Shown here piece after piece: positions 1 to 8,860 of a DNA stretch of 42,191 nt. This DNA comes from Anaerolineales bacterium HSG25 (GTDB lineage: Bacteria; Chloroflexota; Anaerolineae; 4572-78; J111). The translations under genes were made by a program, and so were the position numbers. Every line of letters starts with the position of its first letter. Within the stretch, counting starts at the first letter, position 1. The stretch covers positions 1 to 42,191 of the forward strand of contig JAUCGA010000044.1 in the NCBI GenBank assembly GCA_030377865.1. The letters run 5' to 3'. The notes beneath the pieces are model-generated. The model saw only the letters and a program-made list of their open reading frames with translations. It was not told where the DNA came from and made no database searches.

Positions 1-191
1 AGCGAGTGGATGATGATCAAAAACCAGAAACAGTACTGGAAAATGCACTCCAGCAAATCAAGGATAAAGCCTACACCACCGAATTACAGGCCGCGGGTGT
101 GACGGATATTCTACAAATCGCGGTGGCTTTCCAAGGCAAAAAGATGTGGTTGAAGCATGAGACGACGAGTGATACTGCAAGGGGGATCTGA
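1..191 (+). CDS. C-terminal fragment of a PD-(D/E)XK nuclease / AAA-ATPase-like protein
   Basis: The reading frame is already open at base 3, so this is the end of a longer gene that begins before the window; the GTG at base 6 is probably internal. The visible tail has the pattern ALQQIKDKAY, then a short variable stretch, then LQIAVAFQGKKMWL. This matches the last part of the PD-(D/E)XK nuclease domain (PDDEXK_9 type) found at the C-terminus of AAA-ATPase-like proteins of about 500 residues. The family is often accessory DNA, but its role is poorly defined. Catalytic residues would lie upstream and cannot be checked here. Confidence 0.6.
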   Translation, partial: RVDDDQKPETVLENALQQIKDKAYTTELQAAGVTDILQIAVAFQGKKMWLKHETTSDTARGI

Positions 192-221
192 GTTCGATGG
201 GGGATACGCTGAATCATGACC

Positions 222-299
222 GTCAACTTAAGAGTTCGTAGTAGGCACTTTGGTGCCGTTTGAAGGCGATGAATCGCCTACTACAAACGTTAAGTTGAC
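222..299. repeat. Palindromic repeat family H, copy 1
   Basis: Outer arms GTCAACTTA / TAAGTTGAC enclose inner arms GTAGTAGGC / GCCTACTAC. A second copy in the opposite orientation lies at 9808-9884. It lies in the 188-bp gap before the solute-binding protein gene. Confidence 0.8.
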
Positions 300-344
300 A
301 CTTATGTACGCTGAATATACTTGCGTCTCGGAGCGATGCATTTA

Positions 345-358
345 CCACTCTAGAGTGG
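345..358. promoter_or_regulatory. 14-bp perfect palindrome upstream of the SBP-MscS operon
   Basis: CCACTCTAGAGTGG is a perfect palindrome ending 21 bp before the start codon at 380. Its position just before the ribosome binding site suggests an operator, but no regulator is identified and the role is inferred. Confidence 0.35.
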
Positions 359-379
359 GTTAAATAAGGAGATAAATCT

Positions 380-1582
380 ATGTACAATCGAGTTTGGCCT
401 TTACTATTTATATTGGCTATTTTGCTCAGTTCTTGCAATAATAGCTCATCAATAACACCAGAAGCCCCAGAGACGCAAGGCCGCCTGTTGGTCTGGCATC
501 ACTTTGAAGGACATGAAGCGGAAGCCTTTAACGATGTTCTGGACGAGTACACCGCGATACACGGGACAATTATTATTCGAGAGTATTTTCCGCCAGACGA
601 AATGGTCGGTGGGTTTGCATACCGATCAGAGTCGGGTTTAGGGCCTGACCTATTGGTTAACCACCCGCCCTTTATTGGCCCCTTGATTAGGACTGGATTT
701 ATTCAGGAACTAAAGGATTTTAATGTTGATACATCTAATTTTCTTCCTGATTCTCTCGATCCACTTCGCAAGCAAGGGGAACTCTACGGGATGCCTTTCT
801 CCTTATTCATTCAGGTTTTATGCTACAACAAAGAACAGGTCAAAACGCCACCGGCCACGCTTGATGACCTTCTCAAGGATGCAGAAGAGGGTCATCGGGT
901 GGCGTTATTTTCAAAATTTCACTCCATTTTTTGGGGAGTTTCATATTTCGGTGGACGATTACTCGACGAGAAAGGCAAGGTTATATTAGACCAAGGTGGG
1001 CTGGCTGAATGGTTCGAGGAATTAAAAGGGGCCAAAAATATCCCCACTTTTATTCTCCAAGACGATGAGGAGATACTTCATGAGACATTTGTTAAGGGCG
1101 AAGCAACATATTACGTATGTCGTTCCAATACCATTCCTGAAATCATGGATGATTTGGGAGAAGATACGCTTGGAGTGATGCCCTTACCTAAATATCAGGG
1201 ACGGTCTGCCGCGCCAATATTGGGGGTCAATGCCTTGTTAATCAATCGTTTATCATCGTCAAAAAACAAAAAATTAGCCCTACAGTTAGCCAAATTCTTA
1301 ACCAATCCCCAGCAACAAACAAAACTAGTATTAGCTACAAAATCTCAGATACCTGTCAATAAAAAAGTTGTGATTGATGATAATCTCTCACCAATCATAG
1401 CCGCCCTGATAGAACAATCAGAAACAGGAATAGCTACTCCACTAGAATATCAAGAACAATCATTTGAAACATTTAGGTATGGCCAACTGTACTACACCCA
1501 AGTTTTGGCCGGAGAAATAGAGCCGGAAGAGGCCGCCAGAGAAATTACCCAACATGTCAACGATAAGTTTGGGTTAGAGTAA
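380..1582 (+). CDS. ABC-type extracellular solute-binding lipoprotein (family 1, sugar type)
   Basis: This 400-aa protein starts with a lipoprotein signal peptide with lipobox LSSC (Cys near residue 19). It continues with the RLLVWHHFEGHEAEAF segment and the long two-lobe body typical of maltose/multiple-sugar binding proteins; the block near LQLAKFLTNPQQQTKLV is the usual late helix of that fold. AAGGAG lies 8 nt before the ATG. Such proteins normally deliver a substrate to an ABC permease, but no permease or ATPase gene is next to it. Instead its stop codon overlaps the ribosome binding site of an MscS channel gene (TAAGGAG), so the two are co-transcribed. The substrate is unknown; a role in osmolyte or sugar sensing with the channel is only a guess. 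Confidence 0.85.
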   Translation: MYNRVWPLLFILAILLSSCNNSSSITPEAPETQGRLLVWHHFEGHEAEAFNDVLDEYTAIHGTIIIREYFPPDEMVGGFAYRSESGLGPDLLVNHPPFIGPLIRTGFIQELKDFNVDTSNFLPDSLDPLRKQGELYGMPFSLFIQVLCYNKEQVKTPPATLDDLLKDAEEGHRVALFSKFHSIFWGVSYFGGRLLDEKGKVILDQGGLAEWFEELKGAKNIPTFILQDDEEILHETFVKGEATYYVCRSNTIPEIMDDLGEDTLGVMPLPKYQGRSAAPILGVNALLINRLSSSKNKKLALQLAKFLTNPQQQTKLVLATKSQIPVNKKVVIDDNLSPIIAALIEQSETGIATPLEYQEQSFETFRYGQLYYTQVLAGEIEPEEAAREITQHVNDKFGLE

Positions 1583-1595
1583 GGAGAAAATTATT

Positions 1596-2948
1596 ATGCC
1601 AAATGAAGATATCCTGTTCGACATGCTTCAAAAAATTCTGATATTTCTGGAGCGTCCCGTTGTGCAAATGCAGTTGATAACTGCTTTAATCATCATAGTA
1701 CTGGTATTGGTGCTGTCAAAATGGCTATGGTCTATGAAAAGTCGGATACTTCCAAGCTGGGATGATATTGACATGAACGATCTGAAACAGGTTTATCGGC
1801 AAAGGCTATTGGTCGGTACGGATTACCTTATCTTTCCGACACTTAATATCATTGCTATGACCATCGCCAAAAACAGTTTTTTGACGATGGGTGAACCTGC
1901 TGGCCTGCTAGAGTTCTTCATCGCACTCTCTTGGGCCTTTTTGATCTACCGATTCATCCTGATTTTCCTGTACATTATGTTTCCTCTAGATATCGTGCGT
2001 CGCTATCACAAGCGTCTGTTAGACCCCTTGTTTTATTTATTCATTGTTAGCCAACTAATTGGTCAGGTAACAGACCTCAACCAACTGGCCGGGGTGATAA
2101 TAGCAACCTTATTCGAGGGCGACATTACGCTTGGGGCGATATTTTTGGCAACAATTGGCCTGTACTTTTGGCTCGATGCAGTCTGGGGTTTCCAAGATAT
2201 ATCTTATCGAGTCATCACCAAATATACTAACGCCGACCCAGGGGCAGCAGAAGCCTCTTTAACGTTAGTGCGGTACGTCCTGATTGCCGTTGGTATGTCT
2301 ATTATCTTTAGTAGTTTTAACTTTAACACGGCCACCTTAGCGGCGATTACGGGGGGGCTGTCTGTGGGTATTGGTTTTGCCTTACGCGAGACACTTAGCA
2401 ACTTCATCAGCGGTATTATTCTACTGTTTGATGGCTCTTTGCGTCCCGGCGATGTGGTGGATATGGATGGCGAACTCAGTGTGGTCAAACGTCTGGACAT
2501 TCGTTCAACGCATGTCCAAACCCGTAATAATGTGGAGATCGTTATCCCTAACCAAACATTTTTTACCTCTTCCTTTATCACTTACACTGGTACTGACCGG
2601 ACTGTCCGTATTTTGATACCCGCCGGAGCCAGCTACAACAACGATCCCGAAGAAGTCATCAAGATACTTGAGGAAGTGGGTCAAGCTCATCCCGAGGTTA
2701 AAAAAGAACCAAAACCAGCCGTTTTTTTAGTCAACTTTGGCGACTCTAGTGTTGATTTCAAGTTAGCCGTTTGGGTGGACGACCCACTCCGCATGATGTC
2801 GGTTACTAGCGATCTCAACCGAGCTATTTGGCAGGCATTTGCTAAAAATAATATCGAAATCCCCTTCCCCCAACAAGATTTGCATGTTCGCAGTGGTATA
2901 TCATGGGAAAAAGCAGATGCTAATCTTTCAGCGCTGAATATGAAATGA
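1596..2948 (+). CDS. MscS-family mechanosensitive ion channel
   Basis: This 450-aa membrane protein has hydrophobic segments at about residues 24-44, 75-130, 145-165, 180-200 and 225-245. They are followed by the MscS pore helix and beta domain: the Gly/Ala-rich ATLAAITGGLSVGIGFALRE, then FISGIILLFDGSLRPGDVV and IVIPNQTFFTSSF. These are the hallmark blocks of small-conductance mechanosensitive channels, which open under membrane tension and release solutes in osmotic downshock. With more transmembrane segments than E. coli MscS (286 aa) it belongs to the larger MscS-like group. AAGGAG overlaps the stop of the preceding solute-binding protein gene, 9 nt before this ATG, so translation is probably coupled. 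Confidence 0.93.
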   Translation: MPNEDILFDMLQKILIFLERPVVQMQLITALIIIVLVLVLSKWLWSMKSRILPSWDDIDMNDLKQVYRQRLLVGTDYLIFPTLNIIAMTIAKNSFLTMGEPAGLLEFFIALSWAFLIYRFILIFLYIMFPLDIVRRYHKRLLDPLFYLFIVSQLIGQVTDLNQLAGVIIATLFEGDITLGAIFLATIGLYFWLDAVWGFQDISYRVITKYTNADPGAAEASLTLVRYVLIAVGMSIIFSSFNFNTATLAAITGGLSVGIGFALRETLSNFISGIILLFDGSLRPGDVVDMDGELSVVKRLDIRSTHVQTRNNVEIVIPNQTFFTSSFITYTGTDRTVRILIPAGASYNNDPEEVIKILEEVGQAHPEVKKEPKPAVFLVNFGDSSVDFKLAVWVDDPLRMMSVTSDLNRAIWQAFAKNNIEIPFPQQDLHVRSGISWEKADANLSALNMK

Positions 2949-3080
2949 AAATATTATGCAACCCGAACTACCAGAAAATTTACTCGTCAGCTTGAGCAAA
3001 TCGACAGGCTTAACACTAATTTTTTGTTTTCAATTCGTGTAATTCGTGGCTAAAACCTTTCTCCATGACTGTGTGCAGTG

Positions 3081-3170
3081 TAAATATTCAGTAAAATCGC
3101 CAGAAAGAGCGTCAGAAACCCGATTTCTCAAAGAAATCGGGTTTCTAGGGCGGCTTTGCTGAACTTTTAG
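3081..3170. repeat. Repeat family A, copy 1 (MITE-like, about 90 bp)
   Basis: The ends TAAATATTCAGT and GCTGAACTTTTAG are imperfect inverted repeats. The centre is the hairpin AGAAACCCGATTTCT / AGAAATCGGGTTTCT. Related copies lie at 11445-11535, 12661-12731 and 21929-22019. It is downstream of the MscS gene and could also act as a terminator. Confidence 0.85.
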
Positions 3171-3175
3171 CTAGG

Positions 3176-3237
3176 AGAGTGGTTCAATCTCTAAGATTGA
3201 ACCACTCTTTCATGACGAACTGCACCAACTACTAATT
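3176..3237. repeat. Repeat family B, copy 1 (degenerate)
   Basis: The hairpin GAGTGGTTCAATCT / AGATTGAACCACTC is followed by a decayed right end (GAACTGCACCAACTACTAATTA) resembling the GCACAAGTTAATTAAT ends at 15179 and 29250. The left end is missing and it abuts repeat family A. It sits between the convergent MscS and aldolase genes. Confidence 0.6.
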
Positions 3238-3239
3238 AC

Positions 3240-4319
3240 TTAGCTTAATGCTTGAGTATTCACGTTATTCAAATCTTCAAAGGCTTGTTTTAATCTTGCA
3301 ATGAATGAACCTTCCGCTTTACGTAACCAAGCGCGGGGATCGTACATTTTCTTATTCGGCTTGTCGTCCCCTTCTGGGTTGCCGATTTGGCCTTGCAGAT
3401 AGCCTTCTTTCTCGACATAGTAAGCGCGCACGCCATCCCAGAAAGCCCATTGCAGGTCGGTGTCGATGTTCATTTTGATAGCTCCGTAGGAGATGGCTTC
3501 GCGAATTTCTTCGACGCTTGAGCCAGAACCACCGTGGAACACAAAGTCAATCGGTTTTTTACCAGTACCATATTTTTCTTCGATGAAGTTTTGGGAGTTG
3601 AGCAAAATTTTCGGAGTTAAGACCACATTCCCCGGTTTGTAAACCCCATGCACGTTCCCAAAGGCGGCGGCAACGGTAAAGCGAGGGCTGACTTTCAGCA
3701 ACTCTTCGTAAGCATAAGCCACTTCTTCCGGTTGGGTATACAGGCGAGAGCTATCAATATCGGTATTATCCACCCCATCTTCTTCACCACCGGTTACGCC
3801 CAACTCAATCTCCAGAGTCATGTCCATTTTGCTCATGCGCTCTAAATACTGTTTACAGGTTTCGATGTTGTCTTCGATAGGTTCTTCTGACAAATCAATC
3901 ATGTGGGAACTGTACAACGGTTTGCCATGTACTTTGTAAAACTCTTCACCCGCGTCCAGCATGCCATCAACCCAAGGTAGGAGTTTACGAGCGGCGTGGT
4001 CGGTGTGCAGAATCACGGTTGCGTCGTATAGTTCAGCCAACTGATGAACATGCTTTGCCGCTGAAACAGCTCCGGCTACGGCGGCGCGTTGGTTGGTGTT
4101 ATCCAACCCTTTACCGGCAAAAAAGGCCGCTCCACCACTAGACAGTTGAAGAATAACTGGCGAATTTAGTTCGGCGGTCGTTTCCATAACCGCGTTGACA
4201 GAATCTGTTCCGATGCAGTTTGCACCGGGTAAGGCATATTGATTAGCTTTTGCATGAGCAAAAATCTCTTGTACTGCGTCGCCGGTGGCTACACCAGCGG
4301 CAAATTTACGATCTGACAT
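3240..4319 (-). CDS. fbaA: Class II fructose-bisphosphate aldolase
   Basis: This protein cleaves fructose 1,6-bisphosphate to glyceraldehyde 3-phosphate and dihydroxyacetone phosphate in glycolysis and makes it in gluconeogenesis. At 359 aa it has the same length as E. coli FbaA and closely resembles it throughout. Visible signatures are VILHTDHAARKLLPW (catalytic Asp and a zinc His), LEIELGVTGGEEDGVDN, FGNVHGVYKPGNVVLTP (zinc His) and FVFHGGSGSS (zinc His and phosphate loop), then KMNIDTDLQWAFWDGV. It is therefore a class IIA aldolase. GGAG lies upstream of the ATG on the minus strand. The leuCD genes lie upstream on the same strand with a 91-bp gap, so read-through is possible, although the functions are unrelated. 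Confidence 0.97.
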   Translation of the reverse strand: MSDRKFAAGVATGDAVQEIFAHAKANQYALPGANCIGTDSVNAVMETTAELNSPVILQLSSGGAAFFAGKGLDNTNQRAAVAGAVSAAKHVHQLAELYDATVILHTDHAARKLLPWVDGMLDAGEEFYKVHGKPLYSSHMIDLSEEPIEDNIETCKQYLERMSKMDMTLEIELGVTGGEEDGVDNTDIDSSRLYTQPEEVAYAYEELLKVSPRFTVAAAFGNVHGVYKPGNVVLTPKILLNSQNFIEEKYGTGKKPIDFVFHGGSGSSVEEIREAISYGAIKMNIDTDLQWAFWDGVRAYYVEKEGYLQGQIGNPEGDDKPNKKMYDPRAWLRKAEGSFIARLKQAFEDLNNVNTQALS

Positions 4320-4410
4320 AATAAATAAATCTCCATTAATTAGGCACGTAAGCAGTTCATAATGCTCCAGACAACTGCACTGTTACCTACTAGTTTAAAA
4401 TAATAATACG

Positions 4411-5022
4411 TTAATCAGCTAGGGTATTGACTCGGCTTCCATGCTCGGCTTCATACGCCGCAATAGCATCCGCATGACTTTGCAAATAGCCAAGTTGGTC
4501 AACCCCGTTAAGAATACAGCTTTTGCTAAAACCATCTATCGGAAAATTAACTGTCCGACCATCGGGCAAGGTTAAGGTTTGTTTTTCCAAATCAATCGTT
4601 ACGGTTGTACTAGGGTCTTCCTCAATAAGCGTTTGTAGTTGATAATGGGTATCTTTATCGACCACAATTGGCAACAGTCCGAGTTTTAACGAGTTGTTTC
4701 GGAAAATATCTGCAAAACCGGTCGAGACAACGCCTCGAAATCCGTAAGCCATAATCGACCACGGGGCATGCTCGCGACTAGAACCACAGCCAAAGTTATC
4801 CCCTGCAACCAACAGTTTAGCTTTCTTTCCTTGCTCAGTATTTAATATAAAATCAGGTTTGGGCGACCCATCAGCGTTGTATCGCCAATCTGAAAACAGG
4901 TTGTCGCCCAGACCATTTTTATCAATAACTTTTAAGAAACGGGCTGGAATAATCTGGTCTGTGTCGATATTCTCAGTCGGAATAGATATCATTGTCCCGT
5001 TTAAGGTTGTAAATTTTTCCAT
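4411..5022 (-). CDS. leuD: 3-isopropylmalate dehydratase small subunit
   Basis: This 203-aa protein is the small (swivel-domain) subunit of isopropylmalate isomerase, which with LeuC interconverts 2- and 3-isopropylmalate in leucine biosynthesis. It starts [28 protein letters not shown] and contains [15 protein letters not shown], the family signature. The C-terminal part ends in [19 protein letters not shown]. The length matches the usual 200 or so residues. AAAGGA lies before the ATG, and only 12 bp separate it from the leuC stop, so leuC and leuD form an operon with leuC first. Confidence 0.97.
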   Translation of the reverse strand: MEKFTTLNGTMISIPTENIDTDQIIPARFLKVIDKNGLGDNLFSDWRYNADGSPKPDFILNTEQGKKAKLLVAGDNFGCGSSREHAPWSIMAYGFRGVVSTGFADIFRNNSLKLGLLPIVVDKDTHYQLQTLIEEDPSTTVTIDLEKQTLTLPDGRTVNFPIDGFSKSCILNGVDQLGYLQSHADAIAAYEAEHGSRVNTLAD

Positions 5023-5034
5023 TTTGTTTCCTTT

Positions 5035-6450
5035 TTATAACATCGTCCTCACGTCAGTGATTTTTCCAGTAATAGCGGTGGCAGTAGCAGTTAAGGGGCT
5101 AGCCAAGAACGTCCGTCCGCCTTTGCCCTGTCGCCCTTCAAAGTTACGGTTGCTGGTACTAACTGCGTATTGACCGGGTGACAGTTGGTCGCCATTCATG
5201 GCGATACACATGGAGCAACCAGCTTCGCGCCACTCGGCTCCGGCTTCTTTGAAGATTACATCTAGCCCTTCATTTTCGGCCTGATTTTTCACATCTTGAC
5301 TGCCCGGCACGACCATCATGCGGAGACTATCGGCTACTTTACGCCCCTTAATGAGGTTGGCCGCGACGCGTAAATCGCTAATACGAGAGTTTGTGCAACT
5401 GCCTAAAAAGACGACATCAATATCTTGACCCAACAGTTGCTGACCGGGTTGAATATCCATATATTTGAGCGCCTTGTCTAATGTTTGTCGCTCACTAACA
5501 TCTTTAACCGAATCAGGGTCAGGAATTGTATCGGTAATTCCCATGCCCATGCCGGGGTTGGTGCCATAAGTAATCATCGGCCCTAACGCATCTGCGTCAA
5601 TCGTAATTTCTTGATCAAACGTCGCGCCTTCGTCGCTAGGTAAGGTACGCCATTGAGCAACAGCCTTGTCCCATGCTTCATCTTGTGGCGCTAGTTTGCG
5701 TCCGGCGATATAGTCGTAGGTAATATTATCGGGCGCGACCAAACCGGCTCGTGCCCCACCCTCAATCGACATGTTACAAACGGTCATGCGCTCTTCCATA
5801 GACAAGGCACGGATGGCACTGCCCATATACTCAAACACATAGCCGGTGCCGCCACCAATACCAATCCGAGAAATCAGATTCAAAATAATATCTTTGGCTG
5901 ATACCCCGTTACCCAACGTGCCATCGACCTTAATGGCGTAAGTTTTTGGCTTGACTTGCAGTAGACATTGGGTGGCGAATACGTGTTCAATTTCGCTAGT
6001 TCCGATACCAAAGGCTAAGGCTCCAAACGCGCCATGCGTACTGGTATGACTATCACCACAGACCACAGTCATGCCCGGCTGGGTCAGACCCAACTCCGGC
6101 CCAATCACATGCACAATGCCGCGGTGGTCACTGTGCATACCCTGTAGCGGGATGCCGAACTCCTCGCAGTTTTTCTCAAGCTGGCTAATTTGGCGCAACA
6201 CCATCTGGTCAGTAATTGGAATATCGGGTGGGGTGGTAGGAATACCATGATCCATTGTCGCCATAACTTGGCTTGGTCTACGGACGGTTAGCCCTTTTTC
6301 GCGCAAACCGGTAAACGCTTGGGGAGATGTGACCTCATGGATGAGGTGCAAGTCGATATACAATACCGCTGGATTGCCCGATTCGGCAACCACAACATGT
6401 TGATTCCATATCTTCTCAAATAATGTTTTTGAACTTCCGTTTGTTGACAT
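5035..6450 (-). CDS. leuC: 3-isopropylmalate dehydratase large subunit
   Basis: This 471-aa protein is the catalytic, iron-sulfur subunit of isopropylmalate isomerase (aconitase family). The three cluster cysteines are visible in FLGSCTNSR and in the pair [33 protein letters not shown] and [22 protein letters not shown] are family signatures. It is a full-length bacterial LeuC with leuD 12 bp downstream. leuA and leuB are not in the window. The leader (6451-6582) holds palindromic repeat family G but no T-box or leucine-rich leader peptide that I can recognise. Confidence 0.97.
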   Translation of the reverse strand: MSTNGSSKTLFEKIWNQHVVVAESGNPAVLYIDLHLIHEVTSPQAFTGLREKGLTVRRPSQVMATMDHGIPTTPPDIPITDQMVLRQISQLEKNCEEFGIPLQGMHSDHRGIVHVIGPELGLTQPGMTVVCGDSHTSTHGAFGALAFGIGTSEIEHVFATQCLLQVKPKTYAIKVDGTLGNGVSAKDIILNLISRIGIGGGTGYVFEYMGSAIRALSMEERMTVCNMSIEGGARAGLVAPDNITYDYIAGRKLAPQDEAWDKAVAQWRTLPSDEGATFDQEITIDADALGPMITYGTNPGMGMGITDTIPDPDSVKDVSERQTLDKALKYMDIQPGQQLLGQDIDVVFLGSCTNSRISDLRVAANLIKGRKVADSLRMMVVPGSQDVKNQAENEGLDVIFKEAGAEWREAGCSMCIAMNGDQLSPGQYAVSTSNRNFEGRQGKGGRTFLASPLTATATAITGKITDVRTML

Positions 6451-6495
6451 GTAACGTACTAACTCCTAAAAATTTTCGATGGTCGCAGATGTATC

Positions 6496-6557
6496 TATGA
6501 CCCATACTAGGTGGGTACATACCCACAAAATACCCGTTGCGATTACATAATCGCAAC
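6496..6557. repeat. Repeat family G, copy 1
   Basis: Contains the hairpins GTGGGTACATACCCAC and GTTGCGATTACATAATCGCAAC. The same arrangement occurs at 12590-12655. It lies in the leader region of leuC, within 100 bp of its start. Confidence 0.75.
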
Positions 6558-6582
6558 GATCAAGACTTGTTATAGGTTATCT

Positions 6583-7473
6583 TTAAACCTCATTCACTGC
6601 CCGTTCTATCAATCGACGAGCCAAGGTTTGAGTGCCGGTGTGCGTGTAGTAGTTGGTCGTAATATCAAGAAATGCGCCCAAATAATCGAGCTTATCGTCA
6701 GCCACCTCAATATAGCTTTGCATGTTGTTGACGATTTTTTGAGTTGTGACCTCGTTACTACTGATAAAACTGTCCATCCAATCTTTAATTCCGACAAAGG
6801 TTTCGTTGACATAGCTCAACTTGCTGTCGATATTGTCACCGGGGATGTCGTCTTGAATTTTGGCGAATGTTGAGTTTTCGAGCCAGTCAGAGGGAGAAAG
6901 ACTGGACAGGGTGGACATAGTCAGTTGGGTAAAATCAGGGCCAAGCGGAATCAAGCCGTCAATACAGGCCAATGCTACCAAACGCATCTTCGATTCGCCG
7001 GTATATTCGCCCAAGGCCGCTAAAAAGTCACTCAAACTATCACCCGGAATACCGTTGATATAACAGAAGGCCACCAGTTCAACCACCACTTTTAGGCTTA
7101 AATCAATCATTTGGGCCGTGTCGGCTTTGGGGGTGTAGCTCGTAATAAATGAGCCAAGGAGTGGAATTTTACTGCCTACTTTGTTGGCTAACGCGGCCGT
7201 GCCCAAGGCCATGTCGGTCTTGTCTATGGTGCGATACAGCCACATGGCTCGCTGATACCCCTCATTTGGGTCGTTGTATAGCTCGTTGGCTCGGTCGGCA
7301 ATCTGTCGGATAAAGTCGGGGTCGGTCTCACCTGTAACCACGTTGATGGTGTTCTCGAACCCGACCAGATTGTCCCACTCACCGGGCATGATAATATCAA
7401 GCCCATGCAGGGCATAAACGGTGACGTTACTAATCGGTAAATCGTTGACTAAGGATTCAATCGTTTCGCTCAT
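6583..7473 (-). CDS. Hypothetical protein, 296 aa
   Basis: I do not recognise this protein. It has no signal peptide and is mostly helical by composition, with a moderately hydrophobic stretch at about residues 90-175 (ALGTAALANKVGSKIPLLGSF, then VELVAFCYINGIPGD). It is acidic overall and rich in Asp, Thr and Asn. The codon use and clean 3' end look like a real gene. It lies upstream of leuC on the same strand but is separated from it by 132 bp containing repeat G, so it is probably not part of the leu operon. A cytoplasmic or membrane-associated role is possible; none can be assigned. Confidence 0.7.
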   Translation of the reverse strand: MSETIESLVNDLPISNVTVYALHGLDIIMPGEWDNLVGFENTINVVTGETDPDFIRQIADRANELYNDPNEGYQRAMWLYRTIDKTDMALGTAALANKVGSKIPLLGSFITSYTPKADTAQMIDLSLKVVVELVAFCYINGIPGDSLSDFLAALGEYTGESKMRLVALACIDGLIPLGPDFTQLTMSTLSSLSPSDWLENSTFAKIQDDIPGDNIDSKLSYVNETFVGIKDWMDSFISSNEVTTQKIVNNMQSYIEVADDKLDYLGAFLDITTNYYTHTGTQTLARRLIERAVNEV

Positions 7474-7490
7474 AAAAAAATAGCTTTTTC

Positions 7491-7559
7491 GACAGGATTA
7501 ACAGAATTAACAGGATAAAAACAGTAAAAATAATCCTGTAAATCTTGTTAATCCTGTCA
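7491..7559. repeat. Palindromic repeat (GACAGGATTAACAG type)
   Basis: Imperfect arms GACAGGATTAACAGAATTAA and AAATCTTGTTAATCCTGTC close around a short A-rich centre. The motif is built from CAGGATT/AATCCTG units also seen in the hairpin at 15245-15302. It fills the gap between two minus-strand genes. Confidence 0.7.
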
Positions 7560-7584
7560 GGTATCATTTTTTTTCGGTAATTTT

Positions 7585-8064
7585 TTACTCCAAATTACTC
7601 AAACCGGCTAAATCAAACCGACTGAGCCATACCTCACGCTCGTCAGCATCTAACGCGTTATCTTGAGCGCGCACTTGTACCTGAAATCGGTCAGAAACAA
7701 GTATGGCTGTGCCTTGGCTTCCACTTGAGGCGGCGGGATAATCGGCAATCATCCATTCGCTTGCTTGAAACTTTTTCCGAGCATTCGGATTAGCCGCGGT
7801 ATCAGAAATCGATAATGTTGCAATATCGGCTCCTTGTTGTTTCAATTTAGCCTGAGCAAATCCCTCTTTTTCTTGGCTGTAAACCACCTCAAACGCGCCA
7901 GAATCTTGCGGGAAAAACTTGTTAAATTCACCACCTGCTAAGGGAGTTTGTTCAATCTGTTGCTCTGCCCCCGCCGGAATAGCCGGGCTAGTAGATTGCC
8001 GCGAGCCGCAGGGGGTTAATAATGGCATTAAACAGATAAGTGATACAATAAGGTATCGTCGCAT
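7585..8064 (-). CDS. Small putative lipoprotein, 159 aa
   Basis: The N-terminus MRRYLIVSLICLMPLLTPCGS is a signal peptide ending in a lipobox-like LTPC, so a lipid-anchored envelope protein is likely. The rest (about 140 aa) has no motif I recognise; it is soluble and rich in Gln, Ala and Ser, with a likely beta-rich C-terminal half (GTAILVSDRFQVQVRAQ). It is the last of the minus-strand genes here, with a divergent ACT-domain gene upstream. The function is unknown. Confidence 0.65.
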   Translation of the reverse strand: MRRYLIVSLICLMPLLTPCGSRQSTSPAIPAGAEQQIEQTPLAGGEFNKFFPQDSGAFEVVYSQEKEGFAQAKLKQQGADIATLSISDTAANPNARKKFQASEWMIADYPAASSGSQGTAILVSDRFQVQVRAQDNALDADEREVWLSRFDLAGLSNLE

Positions 8065-8188
8065 TATTGTTGGGTTTACTCCTTGTCCTGATAGTCACGC
8101 TAAACAGCGCTAAGTTTAACATGATTTGACCGATTCAGCCAATAAATCCATGTTGGAAATTAGATTTGCGACCTAATCCTAAACCGAT

Positions 8189-8233
8189 AAAATTGAGTAC
8201 GGAGTTACCCTATGCCATCACTTAATCTAACTG
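8189..8233 (+). repeat. 45-bp direct repeat, copy 1 (duplicated start region of the ACT gene)
   Basis: Identical to 8308-8352. It contains a GGAG ribosome binding site, an ATG at 8212 and the first seven codons of the downstream gene. From this ATG only 15 codons can be read (MPSLNLTGGQSSRKF) before a stop at 8257-8259, inside repeat D. Confidence 0.9.
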
Positions 8234-8236
8234 GAG

Positions 8237-8307
8237 GGCAATCTTCCCGCAAGTTTTAAACTTGCGGGAAGCTGATGACACGTTTGCACGGAAAACCCCA
8301 AAGAGCC
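8237..8307. repeat. Repeat family D, copy 1
   Basis: The hairpin CTTCCCGCAAGTTT / AAACTTGCGGGAAG is followed by a conserved tail (GATGACA, then TTTGCACGGAAA). The opposite-orientation copy is at 31036-31100. It lies between the two copies of the 45-bp direct repeat. Confidence 0.85.
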
Positions 8308-8330
8308 AAAATTGAGTACGGAGTTACCCT

Positions 8331-8717
8331 ATGCCATCACTTAATCTAACTGTATTACCGGAAACATTCGCTGTTTGCCAGCTTGACCCAAACATGCCCC
8401 TGCCCAACCAGATTATGACCGCTCCGTTCTGGTCGATAACCCGTACCGCCGATGAGTTATCGCTAGTTGTGTCAGAGAGTTTTGCCCCCGCCGAGGCCAC
8501 CATTGAAACTGGCTGGCGCGCCTTAAAAGTAGCTGGCCCGTTAGACTTTGCTCTGGTGGGCATCTTAGCCGCTTTGACCCAACCACTGGCCGAGGCTGGA
8601 ATCTCTATTTTTGCTATTTCAACGTATGATACCGACTATTTATTAGTGAAAATTACCGAGTTAGAGCGAACGGTGACGGTATTGAGGGCGCAAGGGCATA
8701 AAATAAGTGTTGCATAA
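8331..8717 (+). CDS. ACT domain protein (COG3603 / CASTOR-like ACT)
   Basis: This 128-aa protein matches small tandem-ACT proteins: an N-terminal beta part (LPETFAVCQLDPNMPLP, then FWSITRTADELSLV), followed by GWRALKVAGPLDFALVGIL and PLAEAGISIFAISTYDTDYLLV. These segments are diagnostic of the family. ACT domains bind amino acids or small ligands; the role of these stand-alone proteins is not established. The start is ATG 8331, preceded by CGGAG. The ribosome binding site and first codons are exactly duplicated 119 bp upstream, with repeat D between them, so ribosomes may also initiate on the upstream copy. Confidence 0.88.
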   Translation: MPSLNLTVLPETFAVCQLDPNMPLPNQIMTAPFWSITRTADELSLVVSESFAPAEATIETGWRALKVAGPLDFALVGILAALTQPLAEAGISIFAISTYDTDYLLVKITELERTVTVLRAQGHKISVA

Positions 8718-8775
8718 TAGGATAATTTTCCCACCAGCTTAAAATTTACAGAAAAAATATGATACATTCGCCCTC

Positions 8776-8834
8776 CTCGTTCCCATACAAACATTATTTG
8801 AACGTCAGGCTATAGATGTTTGTATAGGAACGAG
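8776..8834. repeat. Palindrome upstream of the aquaporin gene
   Basis: Arms CTCGTTCCCATACAAACAT and ATGTTTGTATAGGAACGAG (one base different) flank a 21-nt loop. It ends 26 bp before the TTG start of the aquaporin gene and would form a strong hairpin in its leader or terminate the ACT gene. Confidence 0.7.
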
Positions 8835-8860
8835 ACGAGAGGCATACAAGGAATAGAATC

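Noticed and set aside
2204..2581. Long minus-strand frame within the MscS gene
   Set aside because: It is antisense to a conserved coding region and its translation has no domain or usual composition; a shadow frame.
6451..6582. T-box or leucine attenuator before leuC
   Set aside because: No leader peptide with Leu codons and no T-box sequence visible; the structure is repeat G, which also occurs away from leu genes.
6511..6873. Plus-strand frame of 120 codons over the end of the 296-aa gene
   Set aside because: It runs through repeat G and then antisense to the gene; no ribosome site and no family resemblance.
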